In this document: piece after piece, positions 8,507-17,478 of the stretch
How the letters are laid out: every line of letters starts with the position of its first letter
Position numbering within the stretch: position 1 is the stretch's first letter
NCBI RefSeq assembly: GCF_014191725.1
Contig: NZ_JACHWZ010000013.1
Coordinates: 104,791 to 168,790 of the forward strand
Direction of reading: 5' to 3'
DNA from: Microbulbifer rhizosphaerae
GTDB lineage: Bacteria > Pseudomonadota > Gammaproteobacteria > Pseudomonadales > Cellvibrionaceae
DNA: 64,000 nt
Made by a program: the position numbers and the translations under genes
Notes under the pieces: generated by a model
Databases searched by the model: none
Told to the model about the DNA's origin: nothing
The model's input: the letters and a program-made list of their open reading frames with translations, nothing else

Positions 8507-9658
8507 ATGGCACTTGTCAGGAAACGCTGGCGGCTGCTGGCGGCCATCGCCTGCCTGGGCGCTGCGGCCGCAGTGCCCGCAGCCGGCGAGAAGCCGCAGA
8601 TCCATCCCGCGCACGCCGGCGAGCAACTGCGTGCGCAGGCCGCCCACTACCGGCAACTCGCCGGGCACTGGGAACCCATTGCCCCCGGCGGCCCCCTCCA
8701 CCCCGGCGATCGGGGCGCGCGCGTGGCCCAGTTGCGCCGCCTGCTCCAGCTCTACGGCGACTATCAGGGCCCACCGGGACCGGTCCGCACCGCCAGCCGT
8801 GACAGCGCGCGCTTCGACAGCAGCCTGCAGCGGGCACTGGAAAACTATCAACGCCGCCACGGCCTGGAGGCCAGCGGCGTCGCCGGGGCGGAAACCCTGG
8901 CCGAACTGGCGGTCCCCCCGGGCCAGCGCGCGCGCCAATTGGAGTTGAATGCCGAGCGGGGGGACCAGTTGCGGATCCCCAGGAAGGAGCGCTATGTGCT
9001 GATCAATGTGCCCGATTACCGCCTGCAACTGGTGCAGAACGGTACGGTCACCCTATCCATGAAGACAGTGGTGGGTAAAACCAGCAGCCGCACTCCCACA
9101 CTCAGCAGCCGGATCACCGGGATAGTATTCAACCCCACCTGGACAGTGCCGCGCAGCATCCTCCTCACCGAACTGCTGCCCAAGGCCCGCAACAATCCGC
9201 GGGCCATGCACGAGCGGGGCTACCGGGTGGTCAGCTACCGCGACGGCGACACTTCCCCCATCTCAGAGGACAGCCTGGCCCGCGCCGCGAGCGGCAACGC
9301 CACGCTGCGCCAGGTAAGCGGCGCCGGTAACACCCTCGGACGAGTCAAATTCATACTGCCCAACCGCAAGTCGATCTTCCTGCACGACACCCAGGCACAC
9401 AGCCTGTTCGACCACCGTGAACGCGCCTTCAGCCACGGTTGCATACGCCTTGAGCGGCCCCAGGAACTCGCCTACGCCCTGCTCGACGAGCAGGGATGGG
9501 ACAGGGTCCGTATCGCCCAGGCTACCAGTGGGGATGAGACAGTGAGGGTCCAAGTGAGCCAGCCGCCGCGGCTGTTCATTACCTATATGACCGCGTGGGT
9601 CGATCCCGGGGGCCGTCCCCAGTTTCGCCGCGACATCTATCGCAAAGACGACGGCTAG
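8507..9658 (+). CDS. L,D-transpeptidase, third paralogue
   Basis: 383 aa. Signal peptide MALVRKRWRLLAAIACLG (cleavage likely after AVPAAG). It then has the same HYRQLAGHWEPI segment, a peptidoglycan-binding domain (GARVAQLRRLLQLYGDY, NYQRRHGLEASGV) and a YkuD domain with VFNPTWTVPRSIL, FLHDT and FSHGCIRLERP, catalytic Cys312. It is the shortest of the three tandem paralogues and follows the second by 12 bases. The nearly identical catalytic cores suggest gene duplication within the locus. Confidence 0.93.
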   Translation: MALVRKRWRLLAAIACLGAAAAVPAAGEKPQIHPAHAGEQLRAQAAHYRQLAGHWEPIAPGGPLHPGDRGARVAQLRRLLQLYGDYQGPPGPVRTASRDSARFDSSLQRALENYQRRHGLEASGVAGAETLAELAVPPGQRARQLELNAERGDQLRIPRKERYVLINVPDYRLQLVQNGTVTLSMKTVVGKTSSRTPTLSSRITGIVFNPTWTVPRSILLTELLPKARNNPRAMHERGYRVVSYRDGDTSPISEDSLARAASGNATLRQVSGAGNTLGRVKFILPNRKSIFLHDTQAHSLFDHRERAFSHGCIRLERPQELAYALLDEQGWDRVRIAQATSGDETVRVQVSQPPRLFITYMTAWVDPGGRPQFRRDIYRKDDG

Positions 9659-9952
9659 CCCCGGATAGCCAATACTGAACAGTCATAAAAAAAATAATTT
9701 ATTACGAAAACCCCTGAGATGACAACGCCATCTCATATTCCCCTGCCTGTTTCCCCTGATCTCCCCACTTCCGGGCTTCTCTGCATAGGGTGTGGAGAAA
9801 AAAATACCAGGGGTCCCTTTCGATTGTTTCTTCATTAGCAGTGTACAGTTTGTAACCGCAGGTTATTTTTTGTACATTCCTTCCCGTGCCCTTTGGCACC
9901 AAAAGCAACCCCCAGGCAAATTGACATAGAGATAACGAGGCGGAAACAGGAT
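9659..9952. other. Intergenic region between L,D-transpeptidase 3 and the MepK-like gene
   Basis: 294 bases, noticeably more AT-rich than its neighbours, with an A/T run at 9686-9706 and an imperfect hairpin (GAGATG...CATCTC, about 9714-9735) that could end the transpeptidase transcript. No credible gene. A separate promoter for the downstream gene probably lies here. Confidence 0.4.
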
Positions 9953-10486
9953 ATGAATAATCCCTCCAGACGCCGGTTCTTGGCCGTAACCTGCGCAACA
10001 GCGGCGGCGGTCAGCGCTGGACCGACACTCGCAAGAGCGGGCAGCTCCCGCACCCTGAAAATGCGCAACCTGCATACCGGGGAAAGGCTGAGCACCGCCT
10101 ATTGGGCCAACGGCAGCTACAACAACAGCGGTTTGAAGCAGTTCAACCGTCTGCTCCGCGACCACCGCGCCAACGAGGTGACGCGCATGGACCCGAAGCT
10201 GTTCGACATCGTGTACAAGCTGAAGCAGAAGCTGAACTTCAACGGCGAGGTCGAGATCATCTCCGGCTACCGTTCAGCCAAGACCAACGCCAAGCTGCGC
10301 GCAGCGGGCCGCGGCGTGGCACGCCGAAGTTACCACACCCGCGGTATGGCCCTGGACATCCGCATGCCCGGTATCAGCACCTCCAGGCTGCGCCGCGCGG
10401 CCCTGGACCTGAAGGCGGGCGGCGTCGGCTACTACCCGAAGAGCGGCTTCGTGCACGTGGATACCGGACCGGTCCGCCGCTGGTAG
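9953..10486 (+). CDS. DUF882/YcbK-family murein endopeptidase (MepK-like), Tat substrate
   Basis: 177 aa. The N-terminus NNPSRRRFLAVTC followed by a hydrophobic stretch is a twin-arginine signal. The mature part has the peptidase M15-like zinc motif: His and Asp in SYHTRGMALDIRMPG and the second His in GFVHVDTGPVRRW at the C-terminus. E. coli MepK (YcbK) has been shown to cleave 3-3 crosslinks made by L,D-transpeptidases, and its gene neighbours ldtD there. Here it follows three L,D-transpeptidases, so the assignment fits the context. The ATG at 9953 is chosen over an upstream in-frame start because it begins the Tat signal. Confidence 0.88.
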   Translation: MNNPSRRRFLAVTCATAAAVSAGPTLARAGSSRTLKMRNLHTGERLSTAYWANGSYNNSGLKQFNRLLRDHRANEVTRMDPKLFDIVYKLKQKLNFNGEVEIISGYRSAKTNAKLRAAGRGVARRSYHTRGMALDIRMPGISTSRLRRAALDLKAGGVGYYPKSGFVHVDTGPVRRW

Positions 10487-10520
10487 TCCAGGGGACAGAA
10501 GCCAGTTGTCAGAAGACAGA

Positions 10521-10552
10521 AAGGCCGCCGGAGCAATCCGGCGGCCTTTTTT
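10521..10552 (+). terminator. Rho-independent terminator after mepK-like gene
   Basis: Stem AAGGCCGCCGGA / TCCGGCGGCCTT with a 6-base loop followed by T residues, 34 bases after the stop codon. Confidence 0.95.
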
Positions 10553-10593
10553 ATGCTCAAGTTCCGGAACAGAACCGGGGACTGGTACCACCT

Positions 10594-10663
10594 TGTGGGA
10601 GCCAGCCCTGCTGGCGAAGCAAGTGTCGCCGGTATCTCAATCGCCCTCAGGCAGGCTCCCACA
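10594..10663. repeat. REP-like palindrome, family A
   Basis: Begins TGTGGGAGCCAGCCCTGC and ends GCAGGCTCCCACA, so the arms are inverted copies. The same GTGGGAGCC...GGCGAA unit recurs in gaps at 54812 and 56209, and as GTAGGAGCC at 41108. Confidence 0.8.
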
Positions 10664-10706
10664 ATGTGTTATCCACCAATAGTCCATCCACAACCCCGAA
10701 ACCCGC

Positions 10707-11879
10707 CTAGCCTGCGGGACCCAGCTTCACTGGGGTCATCTCCTCCTCGGACGCCGGCACCTGGGTAACCCCGGACATCAGCCCCGCCAGCCCCTCCAGC
10801 AGGTTCCGCGCCCGGGCCAGCTGACTGAGTTCCGCCAGCTCTATGGGGTCCTCCATCTTCAGCAGCAGTTCCTCCAGCGCGGCGAATGTCTGCGCCAGGG
10901 CCGCCGCCTGGTGCCGGTCCAGCAGCAGTTCGGCCAGGCCGGCGCCCTGGGCCGGCAACCAGTTCGCCTGCAACTCGCGCAGCGAGGCCAACAGCGCCTG
11001 CTTGGAATCCGCCGCGCGGCTGCTCTCCACATCGCTCTCGGAACTCTCCGGCAGACGGCGCAGCAGTTCTTCGTCCACCAGCCGTGTGTGGGCCGCGCGT
11101 ATCTGCTGAAGTCGCTCCACAGGGGCCAGGGCCAGGAAATGGCGGGACAGGTCATTGGCGGCAAAGGGCCAGCGATCCACCAGGCCGTCGATATCCTCCC
11201 CCATGCCCTCCCCGATCAGACGGGTGAGTTCGCGGCGCCGGTTGGTGGCCTGGGCCTCCGGTTTTTCGCCGGCGCCGACGGCGACAAACTGCTCTGCAGT
11301 GCGCTCGCTGGTGGGCCCCCAGAGCATGATCTCCATGGCGTGAAAACCGGTGCTGGCCTCCTCGTGTGCGGTGAGCCGGTGCTGCCTGCGCAGGTTGGGC
11401 AGGGTCAGCTCGATCGCGGTATCGTTGACGATGCCGCTGTCCGAGTAGCCGGGCACCGTGTCCAGGTAGCCGGGCTGCGCCGGCCAGCTGTCCAGAGCCA
11501 ACAACAACGCCTGCCCCTGTTTGCGCAACTCTGCGGGAGCAAAAGCCACCTGGATATAGGGCAGCGCGGCGGTGAACTCTCTGTGGGCATCAAGCCAAGC
11601 GAGTTTGGCTGCCTCCAGGTGATCCTCGCTGGGCTTGTCCAGCAGAGTGGCGACAGCGCGGTTGAGCGCCTCCACCGCCGCTCGGGCGTCGGCCAACTGG
11701 ACCTGTCCCGCCTGCCACACACCGCGGGACAGCTCTTCCGCCGCCGCCGGATCCACGGTCTCCACTACCGGCCGCTCCGGCACCGGCTGCTCCGCGCCTT
11801 TGCGTTCACAGGCCGGCAGCACCGACAGGGCAACCAGCAACAGCGCCGGGCGCAGTCGCCGAACCAACTCTTCGATCAC
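10707..11879 (-). CDS. Imelysin-family (peptidase M75-like) lipoprotein
   Basis: 390 aa. I chose the GTG at 11879, preceded by GGGGAAGA, over a TTG seven codons upstream. The N-terminus VIEELVRRLRPALLLVALS ends in LPAC, a lipobox, so the protein is probably a lipoprotein. The motif GFHAMEIMLWG (GxHxxE) and the following SERTAEQF are typical of imelysins. The two halves are helical. Members such as IrpA, EfeO and algal p19-like proteins are linked with periplasmic iron uptake. No di-haem peroxidase partner is adjacent here, so an iron role is only a family-based suggestion. Confidence 0.82.
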   Translation of the reverse strand: MIEELVRRLRPALLLVALSVLPACERKGAEQPVPERPVVETVDPAAAEELSRGVWQAGQVQLADARAAVEALNRAVATLLDKPSEDHLEAAKLAWLDAHREFTAALPYIQVAFAPAELRKQGQALLLALDSWPAQPGYLDTVPGYSDSGIVNDTAIELTLPNLRRQHRLTAHEEASTGFHAMEIMLWGPTSERTAEQFVAVGAGEKPEAQATNRRRELTRLIGEGMGEDIDGLVDRWPFAANDLSRHFLALAPVERLQQIRAAHTRLVDEELLRRLPESSESDVESSRAADSKQALLASLRELQANWLPAQGAGLAELLLDRHQAAALAQTFAALEELLLKMEDPIELAELSQLARARNLLEGLAGLMSGVTQVPASEEEMTPVKLGPAG

Positions 11880-11927
11880 AATTCTTCCCCACACAAGCAA
11901 AATAAGACTAACCCCCCCGGAAACCTG

Positions 11928-12587
11928 TCAGTCGCGCAAGCTGATAACCGGCCAGCCGCGCGCCTCGGCCTCCGCGCGCAAACGCGCATCGGGATCCACT
12001 GCCACCGGGTACTGCACCTGCTGCAGTAGCGGCAGGTCGTTGATGGAATCGCTGTAGAACCACTTCTCTCCGTCGCGGTACTCAGGATTGTGCGCCAGCC
12101 ACTGCTGCAGGCGCACAACCTTGCCACCCTGGTAACAGGGCTCGCCTACCACCCGGCCGGTAAAGCTGCCTTCCAGCTCCTCAGGCTCGGTGGCCAGCAG
12201 GGTGTCCACCCCCAGGAGTTCGACGATGGGCTCCACCACGAAACGGTTGGTGGCAGTGATAATCATAATATGGTGACCGTCGCGGCGATGCCGACCGATT
12301 AACGCTTCTGCCTTCGGCAGCCAGATTTCGCTGATCACCTCCTGCATGAACTCCCGCTGCAGGTTGTTGAGCTGCCCCCGGGAGAGCTGGGCCAGTGGCT
12401 CCAGGGCAAACTCCAGGTAGGCGAAGATGTCCAGTTCACCCCGCTGATAATCGCGGTAGAAGCGATCGTTGGCGGAGCGGTAGCGCTCGCCGTCGACGTG
12501 CTCGCGCTCCACCAGAAACTCCCCCCAGGCGTGGTCGCTATCGCCACCGATAAGGGTGTTGTCCAGGTCAAAGATTGCCAACTGCAC
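11928..12587 (-). CDS. HAD-superfamily (SerB/CicA-like) phosphatase
   Basis: 219 aa. The GTG at 12587 ([16 protein letters not shown]) is preceded by GGGGAG at good spacing and is used as start. HAD motifs: I DLDNTL (nucleophile Asp plus general acid Asp), II IITATN, III Lys in the QGGKVVRL region, [13 protein letters not shown]. The helical cap with [13 protein letters not shown] is that of the HAD-IB group. It is divergent from rppH, with the same arrangement as in pseudomonads. Substrate unknown; relatives include phosphoserine and histidinol-phosphate phosphatases. Confidence 0.88.
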   Translation of the reverse strand: MQLAIFDLDNTLIGGDSDHAWGEFLVEREHVDGERYRSANDRFYRDYQRGELDIFAYLEFALEPLAQLSRGQLNNLQREFMQEVISEIWLPKAEALIGRHRRDGHHIMIITATNRFVVEPIVELLGVDTLLATEPEELEGSFTGRVVGEPCYQGGKVVRLQQWLAHNPEYRDGEKWFYSDSINDLPLLQQVQYPVAVDPDARLRAEAEARGWPVISLRD

Positions 12588-12754
12588 CGATTTCTCCCCA
12601 TCATAACTATAGGCGCGACGGGCAATTTTACTCCGCCATCGCGCTGCGCACACCGCCTTCTGCGCCTAATTGCCGTAACCTCCCCGCTGTGGAACAATGC
12701 TGGGCAACACTGCGCGGCGACAGAACCGCGCGAAACAGATTCGAGGACGGTATT

Positions 12755-13390
12755 TTGAGCGACGGCAAGGCAGTGCAAGCCGGGCGAAAAAGCCGCCGCA
12801 GATCCATCGGACAGCCCAACTCCGGCGATAGCGGGAAGAACCGGGGGCGCGGAGGCGACAGCAGCAACAATATCGACACCGAGGGCTTTCGCCCCAATGT
12901 CGGGATTATCGTGCTGAACGCCCGCGGCCAGGCACTGTGGGCGCGGCGGGTGGGTGGCAAGGACGCCTGGCAGTTCCCCCAGGGGGGGATCAACCCGGGG
13001 GAAACTCCGGAACAGGCCCTGTACCGGGAGCTTTATGAAGAGGTGGGATTGACCCGCGACCAGGTCAGCCTCATCGCCTGCACCCGCGGCTGGTTGCGCT
13101 ACCGGCTGCCGCAACGGCTGATCCGGCGGCGGGCGGAGCCCCTCTGTATCGGCCAGAAGCAGAAGTGGTATCTGTTGCGCCTGGAGGCTCCCGACAGCGC
13201 TATCAGTTTCGACAATGGCTACAAACCGGAATTCGACCACTGGCGCTGGGTGAACTACTGGCACCCGCTGAGCAAGGTGGTGACCTTCAAGCGTGAAGTA
13301 TATCGGCGCGCGCTGACCGAATTGGCTCCGCAGCAAATACAATTGGAGAAGCGCTTTTCAGAAGACAGGAACCAGAAACCGGGGGAGTGA
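12755..13390 (+). CDS. rppH: RNA pyrophosphohydrolase with long basic N-terminal extension
   Basis: 211 aa if it starts at the TTG at 12755, which has GAGGACGG upstream. RppH removes pyrophosphate from the 5' end of mRNAs and so starts their decay. The conserved protein begins only at about residue 42 ([15 protein letters not shown]). The Nudix box [20 protein letters not shown] lies at about 78-97. KWYLLRL and [11 protein letters not shown] are further RppH landmarks. The first 41 residues are rich in Arg, Lys, Ser, Gly and Asn and look disordered; in most gammaproteobacteria this part is absent. ptsP follows 54 bases later. Confidence 0.92.
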   Translation: MSDGKAVQAGRKSRRRSIGQPNSGDSGKNRGRGGDSSNNIDTEGFRPNVGIIVLNARGQALWARRVGGKDAWQFPQGGINPGETPEQALYRELYEEVGLTRDQVSLIACTRGWLRYRLPQRLIRRRAEPLCIGQKQKWYLLRLEAPDSAISFDNGYKPEFDHWRWVNYWHPLSKVVTFKREVYRRALTELAPQQIQLEKRFSEDRNQKPGE

Positions 13391-13444
13391 CCCCCCGCCC
13401 GCTGGTTTTCCCGTCTTTTGTCATCAGGAAAGGAGGACAGGCCT

Positions 13445-15724
13445 TTGCTCGGATCCCTGCGCAGTATCGTCCAGGAAGTCAACGCGGCCCGGGACCTGCA
13501 TGCAGTATTGGATATCATCGTACGCCGTGTGCGCGAGGTGATGCACACTCGCGTGTGCTCCGTCTACCTGCGGGACAAAAAGTCCGGCAACTACGTGCTG
13601 ATGGCCACCCAGGGGCTCAACCCGGATGCGGTGGGCAAGGTGCGCCTGGCCCCGGGTGAGGGCTTGGTGGGCAATGTGGTCACGCGCGAAGAACCCATCA
13701 ACCTGGAGCAGGCAGAGGCCCACCCCGCCTACCAGTACTTCCCCGCCACTGGTGAGGAGCGCTTTTTCGCCTTTCTCGGCACTCCCATCATCCACCACCG
13801 CAACGTGCTCGGTGTATTGGTGGTGCAGCAGGCGGAGAAGCGCCGCTTCGACGAGGGCGAAGAGGCCTTCCTGGTCACTCTGTCCGCACAGCTGGCCGGG
13901 GTCATCGCCCACGCCGAGGCCACCGGGGCACTGGCGACTATCGGCAAGCAGCGGCACGAAGCCAAGTTCGGCGGGCTTGCCGCCTCCCCCGGGGTAGCCA
14001 TCGGCCGCGCGCATATCATCATTCCGCCGGCCAATCTGGCCACAGTACCCTATTCCTCCTGCATGGATGTGGACGCCGAACTGGAGCTGTTCCACCAGGC
14101 GCTGACCAGCGCCCGCGGCGAGATCCGGGAGGTAGGCGAACGCCTCAAAGGTGAGCTGAACCGGGAGGAGCGCGCGCTGTTTGACGCCTATATCAGCATG
14201 CTCGACGACAACTCCCTGGCGGTGGAAGTGTGCGACCGCATCCGCCAGCAGCTCAGCGCCCCCCGCGCCTGGGCCGAAGTGATGCTGGAACACGTGCGTC
14301 GCTTCGAGGCCATGTCCGACTCCTATTTTCGCGACCGCGCCGCAGACGTGCGCGACCTGGGTGCCCGGGTGCTGATGCACCTGCGCCAGCAGCAGCAGAG
14401 CCAGCGGGACTACTCGGAAAACACCATACTGGTCGGCGAGGAGTTGACCGCCGCGGTACTCGCGGAGGTACCGCGGGAAAAACTTATCGGCCTGGTGTCG
14501 GTAAAGGGCTCCGCCAACAGCCATGTGGCGATTATCGCCCGCGCCATGGGCCTGCCGGCGGTGATGGGGGTCCAGGACCTGCCCTATGAACAGATAGACG
14601 GCGCCGAACTGGTGGTGGATGGCTACCGCGGCGAACTGCACGTGCACCCGGGCCGGGAACTCCGGCGCCGCTACGACAGCATCGTGGAGGAAGAGCGCGA
14701 GTTGGCGCGCAACCTCGACCACCTGGCGGGCCTGCCCGCGGAAACCTCCGACGGCCACCGGGTGCGCCTGTGGGTCAACACCGGGCTGATGGCGGACGTG
14801 GTACGCTCCCTGGAGCGCGGCGCCGAGGGGGTGGGACTCTACCGCACCGAGGTACCCTTCCTGCTGCGCGACCGCTTCCCCTCAGAGGAGGAGCAGCGGG
14901 AGATCTACCGCGAACAGCTGCAGGCCTTCGCCCCCCGCCCGGTGACCATGCGCACCCTGGACATCGGCGGCGACAAGGCCCTGGCCTACTTTCCCATCGA
15001 GGAGACCAACCCCTTCCTCGGTTGGCGCGGCATTCGCGTCACCCTGGACCACCCGGAAATCTTCCTCGGCCAGGTGCGCGCGATGATGAAGGCCAGCCTG
15101 GGGCTGGACAACCTCCGCATCATGCTGCCGATGATCAGCGGCGTGGGAGAAGTGGACGCAGCGCGGGTGCTGGTGGAGCGCGCGCACCGGGAACTCCTGG
15201 ACGAGGGCTATGAAGTCGCGCTGCCGCCGCTGGGCATTATGATCGAGGTGCCCTCGGCGGTTTACCAGGCGCGTGAACTGGCCGAGCGGGTGGACTTCAT
15301 CTCCGTGGGCAGCAATGACCTCACCCAGTACCTGCTGGCAGTGGACCGCAACAACAGCCGAGTGGCCAATATCTACCACGCCCTGCACCCGGCGGTTCTG
15401 CGCGCACTGCAGGAAGTGGTCACCGCCGGGCGCGAGGCGAACACCAAGGTGGGAATCTGTGGCGAGCTGGCTGGCGACCCCGGCGGCGCCCTGCTGCTGA
15501 TGGCCATGGGTTACGACGTGCTGTCCATGAACGCCACCAACCTGCCCCGGGTCAAGGCCGCGCTGCGCGCGGTACGCAAAGCGGATGCGGACCACTTGCT
15601 GCAGCAGGTGCTGGTCATGGACAATGCGGATGAAATAGAGGAAACGGTAGAGGAATACCTGAAAGGGCTGGGACTAAAGGCGCTGCTGCAGCCGGCGGGG
15701 GATAACGAAGTGGCCGGGGGTTAG
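13445..15724 (+). CDS. ptsP: Phosphoenolpyruvate-protein phosphotransferase PtsP (enzyme I Ntr)
   Basis: 759 aa. The TTG at 13445 has AGGAGG ten bases upstream and matches the family start (xLxxLRxIVQEVNAA). Domains: GAF sensor about 1-165, then PEP-utiliser N-terminal, swivelling domain with phosphorylated His360 in SANSHVAIIARAMG, and the TIM barrel with FISVGSNDLTQYLLAVDR and active-site Cys672 in VGICGELAGDP. It is the first enzyme of the nitrogen PTS, passing phosphate from PEP to NPr (PtsO). It lies downstream of rppH, as in pseudomonads and enterics. A strong hairpin terminator follows. Confidence 0.96.
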   Translation: MLGSLRSIVQEVNAARDLHAVLDIIVRRVREVMHTRVCSVYLRDKKSGNYVLMATQGLNPDAVGKVRLAPGEGLVGNVVTREEPINLEQAEAHPAYQYFPATGEERFFAFLGTPIIHHRNVLGVLVVQQAEKRRFDEGEEAFLVTLSAQLAGVIAHAEATGALATIGKQRHEAKFGGLAASPGVAIGRAHIIIPPANLATVPYSSCMDVDAELELFHQALTSARGEIREVGERLKGELNREERALFDAYISMLDDNSLAVEVCDRIRQQLSAPRAWAEVMLEHVRRFEAMSDSYFRDRAADVRDLGARVLMHLRQQQQSQRDYSENTILVGEELTAAVLAEVPREKLIGLVSVKGSANSHVAIIARAMGLPAVMGVQDLPYEQIDGAELVVDGYRGELHVHPGRELRRRYDSIVEEERELARNLDHLAGLPAETSDGHRVRLWVNTGLMADVVRSLERGAEGVGLYRTEVPFLLRDRFPSEEEQREIYREQLQAFAPRPVTMRTLDIGGDKALAYFPIEETNPFLGWRGIRVTLDHPEIFLGQVRAMMKASLGLDNLRIMLPMISGVGEVDAARVLVERAHRELLDEGYEVALPPLGIMIEVPSAVYQARELAERVDFISVGSNDLTQYLLAVDRNNSRVANIYHALHPAVLRALQEVVTAGREANTKVGICGELAGDPGGALLLMAMGYDVLSMNATNLPRVKAALRAVRKADADHLLQQVLVMDNADEIEETVEEYLKGLGLKALLQPAGDNEVAGG

Positions 15725-15747
15725 TGGTCGGTGACCGATGATCAGTG

Positions 15748-15785
15748 ACAAAAAAGCCGCTGCCAACCGCAGCGGCTTTTTTGTC
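15748..15785. terminator. Bidirectional terminator between ptsP and gcvH
   Basis: ACAAAAAAGCCGCTG and CAGCGGCTTTTTTGT are inverted copies around a short loop, with A and T runs on both sides, so it can end the rightward ptsP and leftward gcvH transcripts. Confidence 0.95.
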
Positions 15786-15790
15786 ACCGG

Positions 15791-16177
15791 TTACTCCTCT
15801 GCCTCAGCCCGGTAGGCCTCCGCATCCAGCAGCTTGTCCAGTTCACTCGGGTCGCTGGGCTTGACGCGAAAGAACCAGCCGTCGTCGTAGGGAGAGGCAT
15901 TGACGGTTTCCGGGGCGTCTTCCAGCGCCTCATTAACCGCGACCACCTCGCCGGAAACGGGTGCATAGATATCGCTGGCGGCTTTTACCGACTCCACCAC
16001 ACCCGCCTCGTCACCGGCGGCCAGGTTGGTGCCCACTTCCGGGGTATCCACATAGACCACATCCCCCAACGCATCCTGGGCGTGGTCGCTGATACCAACG
16101 GTCACCGTGCCGTCCTCTTCCAACCGCGCCCACTCGTGGCTGGACAGATATTTCAGTTCACTGCGAATTTCGCTCAT
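15791..16177 (-). CDS. gcvH: Glycine cleavage system H protein
   Basis: 128 aa, the usual length. It is the lipoyl carrier that shuttles the aminomethyl group between P, T and L proteins. The lipoylated Lys65 sits in [11 protein letters not shown], and [22 protein letters not shown] is the typical N-terminal half. It lies 19 bases after gcvT in the same direction. gcvP is not in the window. Confidence 0.97.
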   Translation of the reverse strand: MSEIRSELKYLSSHEWARLEEDGTVTVGISDHAQDALGDVVYVDTPEVGTNLAAGDEAGVVESVKAASDIYAPVSGEVVAVNEALEDAPETVNASPYDDGWFFRVKPSDPSELDKLLDAEAYRAEAEE

Positions 16178-16196
16178 GTTGTGATCCCTCTAATTA

Positions 16197-17285
16197 TCAA
16201 ATTACGGATTTTCCGTTGCGCACAAAACAGGGTCTTACCACCTTTACCGGTACCGGTTTGTTGCGGATTTCCACCTCAGCGGTTTCGCCCACGGTTACCG
16301 GGACCCTCGCCAGTGCGATGGAGTGGCCCAGGGTGGGGGAGAAGGTGCCGCTGGTGATGATACCGCGGCCGCCGTCGCCGTCCACCACCACTGGCTGGCC
16401 GGCGCGCAGCACGCCGCGCTCCTTCAGCGCTAGCCCCACCAGCTTTTCCTTTACGCCCTCGGCTTTTTCCTTTTCCAGCGGTGCGCGGCCGATAAAATCG
16501 CGCTCTTCCGGCAGCCAGGCGATGGTCCAGGCCATGTTGGCGACCAGCGGCGAGATATCCTCGTTCATCTCGTGGCCGTAGAGGTTCATGCCCGCCTCCA
16601 GGCGCAGGGTGTCCCGCGCCCCGAGGCCGCAGGGAGCCACACCGGCATCCGCCAGCGCGCGCCAGAAACCGGGGGCATCCTCTCCAGGCAGCATGATCTC
16701 CAGGCCGTCCTCGCCGGTGTAACCGGTGCGCGCCACGAACCAGTCGCCGCGGGCCACACCCTGGAAGATATCCAGATCGTCGATGGCCGCGATCCACTCG
16801 ATGCCCAGCGCTGCCTTCGCTTTGTCGAGCGCCTCGGGCCCCTGGATTGCCACCATGGCGAGTTCGGGATGCTCGCTCAGGGTTACGTCGAAGGATTCCG
16901 CCTGACGGTTCATCCAGGCCAAGTCCTTCTCGCGGGTAGCACAATTGACCACCAGACGGTAACCGGATTCCTGAAGGTAGACGATCAGGTCGTCGATCAC
17001 CCCGCCCCGCTCGTTGAGCATACCGGTGTAGAGGGCCTTGCCGGGGTTGCCGTCCAGCTTGGCCACGTCGTTGGCCAGCAGATGGCGCAGGTAATCGCGG
17101 GCGCCGTCGCCATCGATATCCACCACAGTCATATGGGAGACGTCGAACATGCCCGCGTCACCGCGCACCCGGTTGTGTTCATCCAGCTGCGAGCCGTAGT
17201 GCAGCGGCATATCCCACCCGCCAAAATCCACCATCTTGCCGCCCATGGCGACATGCGTGTCATACAGAGGCGTTCTGTTTCCCAT
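16197..17285 (-). CDS. gcvT: Glycine cleavage system aminomethyltransferase (T protein)
   Basis: 362 aa beginning [32 protein letters not shown]; the ATG at 17285 fits family N-termini better than an in-frame TTG four codons upstream. It transfers the methylene group from aminomethyl-lipoyl H protein to tetrahydrofolate, releasing ammonia. Seen: MFDVSHM, the [15 protein letters not shown] segment and the C-terminal [21 protein letters not shown] domain. First gene of gcvT-gcvH. I looked for a glycine riboswitch upstream and saw none. Confidence 0.97.
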   Translation of the reverse strand: MGNRTPLYDTHVAMGGKMVDFGGWDMPLHYGSQLDEHNRVRGDAGMFDVSHMTVVDIDGDGARDYLRHLLANDVAKLDGNPGKALYTGMLNERGGVIDDLIVYLQESGYRLVVNCATREKDLAWMNRQAESFDVTLSEHPELAMVAIQGPEALDKAKAALGIEWIAAIDDLDIFQGVARGDWFVARTGYTGEDGLEIMLPGEDAPGFWRALADAGVAPCGLGARDTLRLEAGMNLYGHEMNEDISPLVANMAWTIAWLPEERDFIGRAPLEKEKAEGVKEKLVGLALKERGVLRAGQPVVVDGDGGRGIITSGTFSPTLGHSIALARVPVTVGETAEVEIRNKPVPVKVVRPCFVRNGKSVI

Positions 17286-17478
17286 CTTTGTTCTCAATCC
17301 AGTGCGAGTGAAAGCCGCGTATTCTAGGGCCTGTTCACACTAAATTCGATAGCCGCGTCCGCCGGCAAAGATGCCGCAAGGAGGCAACATCGATAGAAAG
17401 CTATATAAATATGCCAAAAAATAACTTTTGGCGATAACGCCTATACGGTAGTTTTAGCCGACACTTCCCGGACACACA

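Noticed and set aside
17286..17478. Glycine riboswitch upstream of gcvT
   Set aside because: Searched by eye on the minus strand; the characteristic paired aptamer core was not found.
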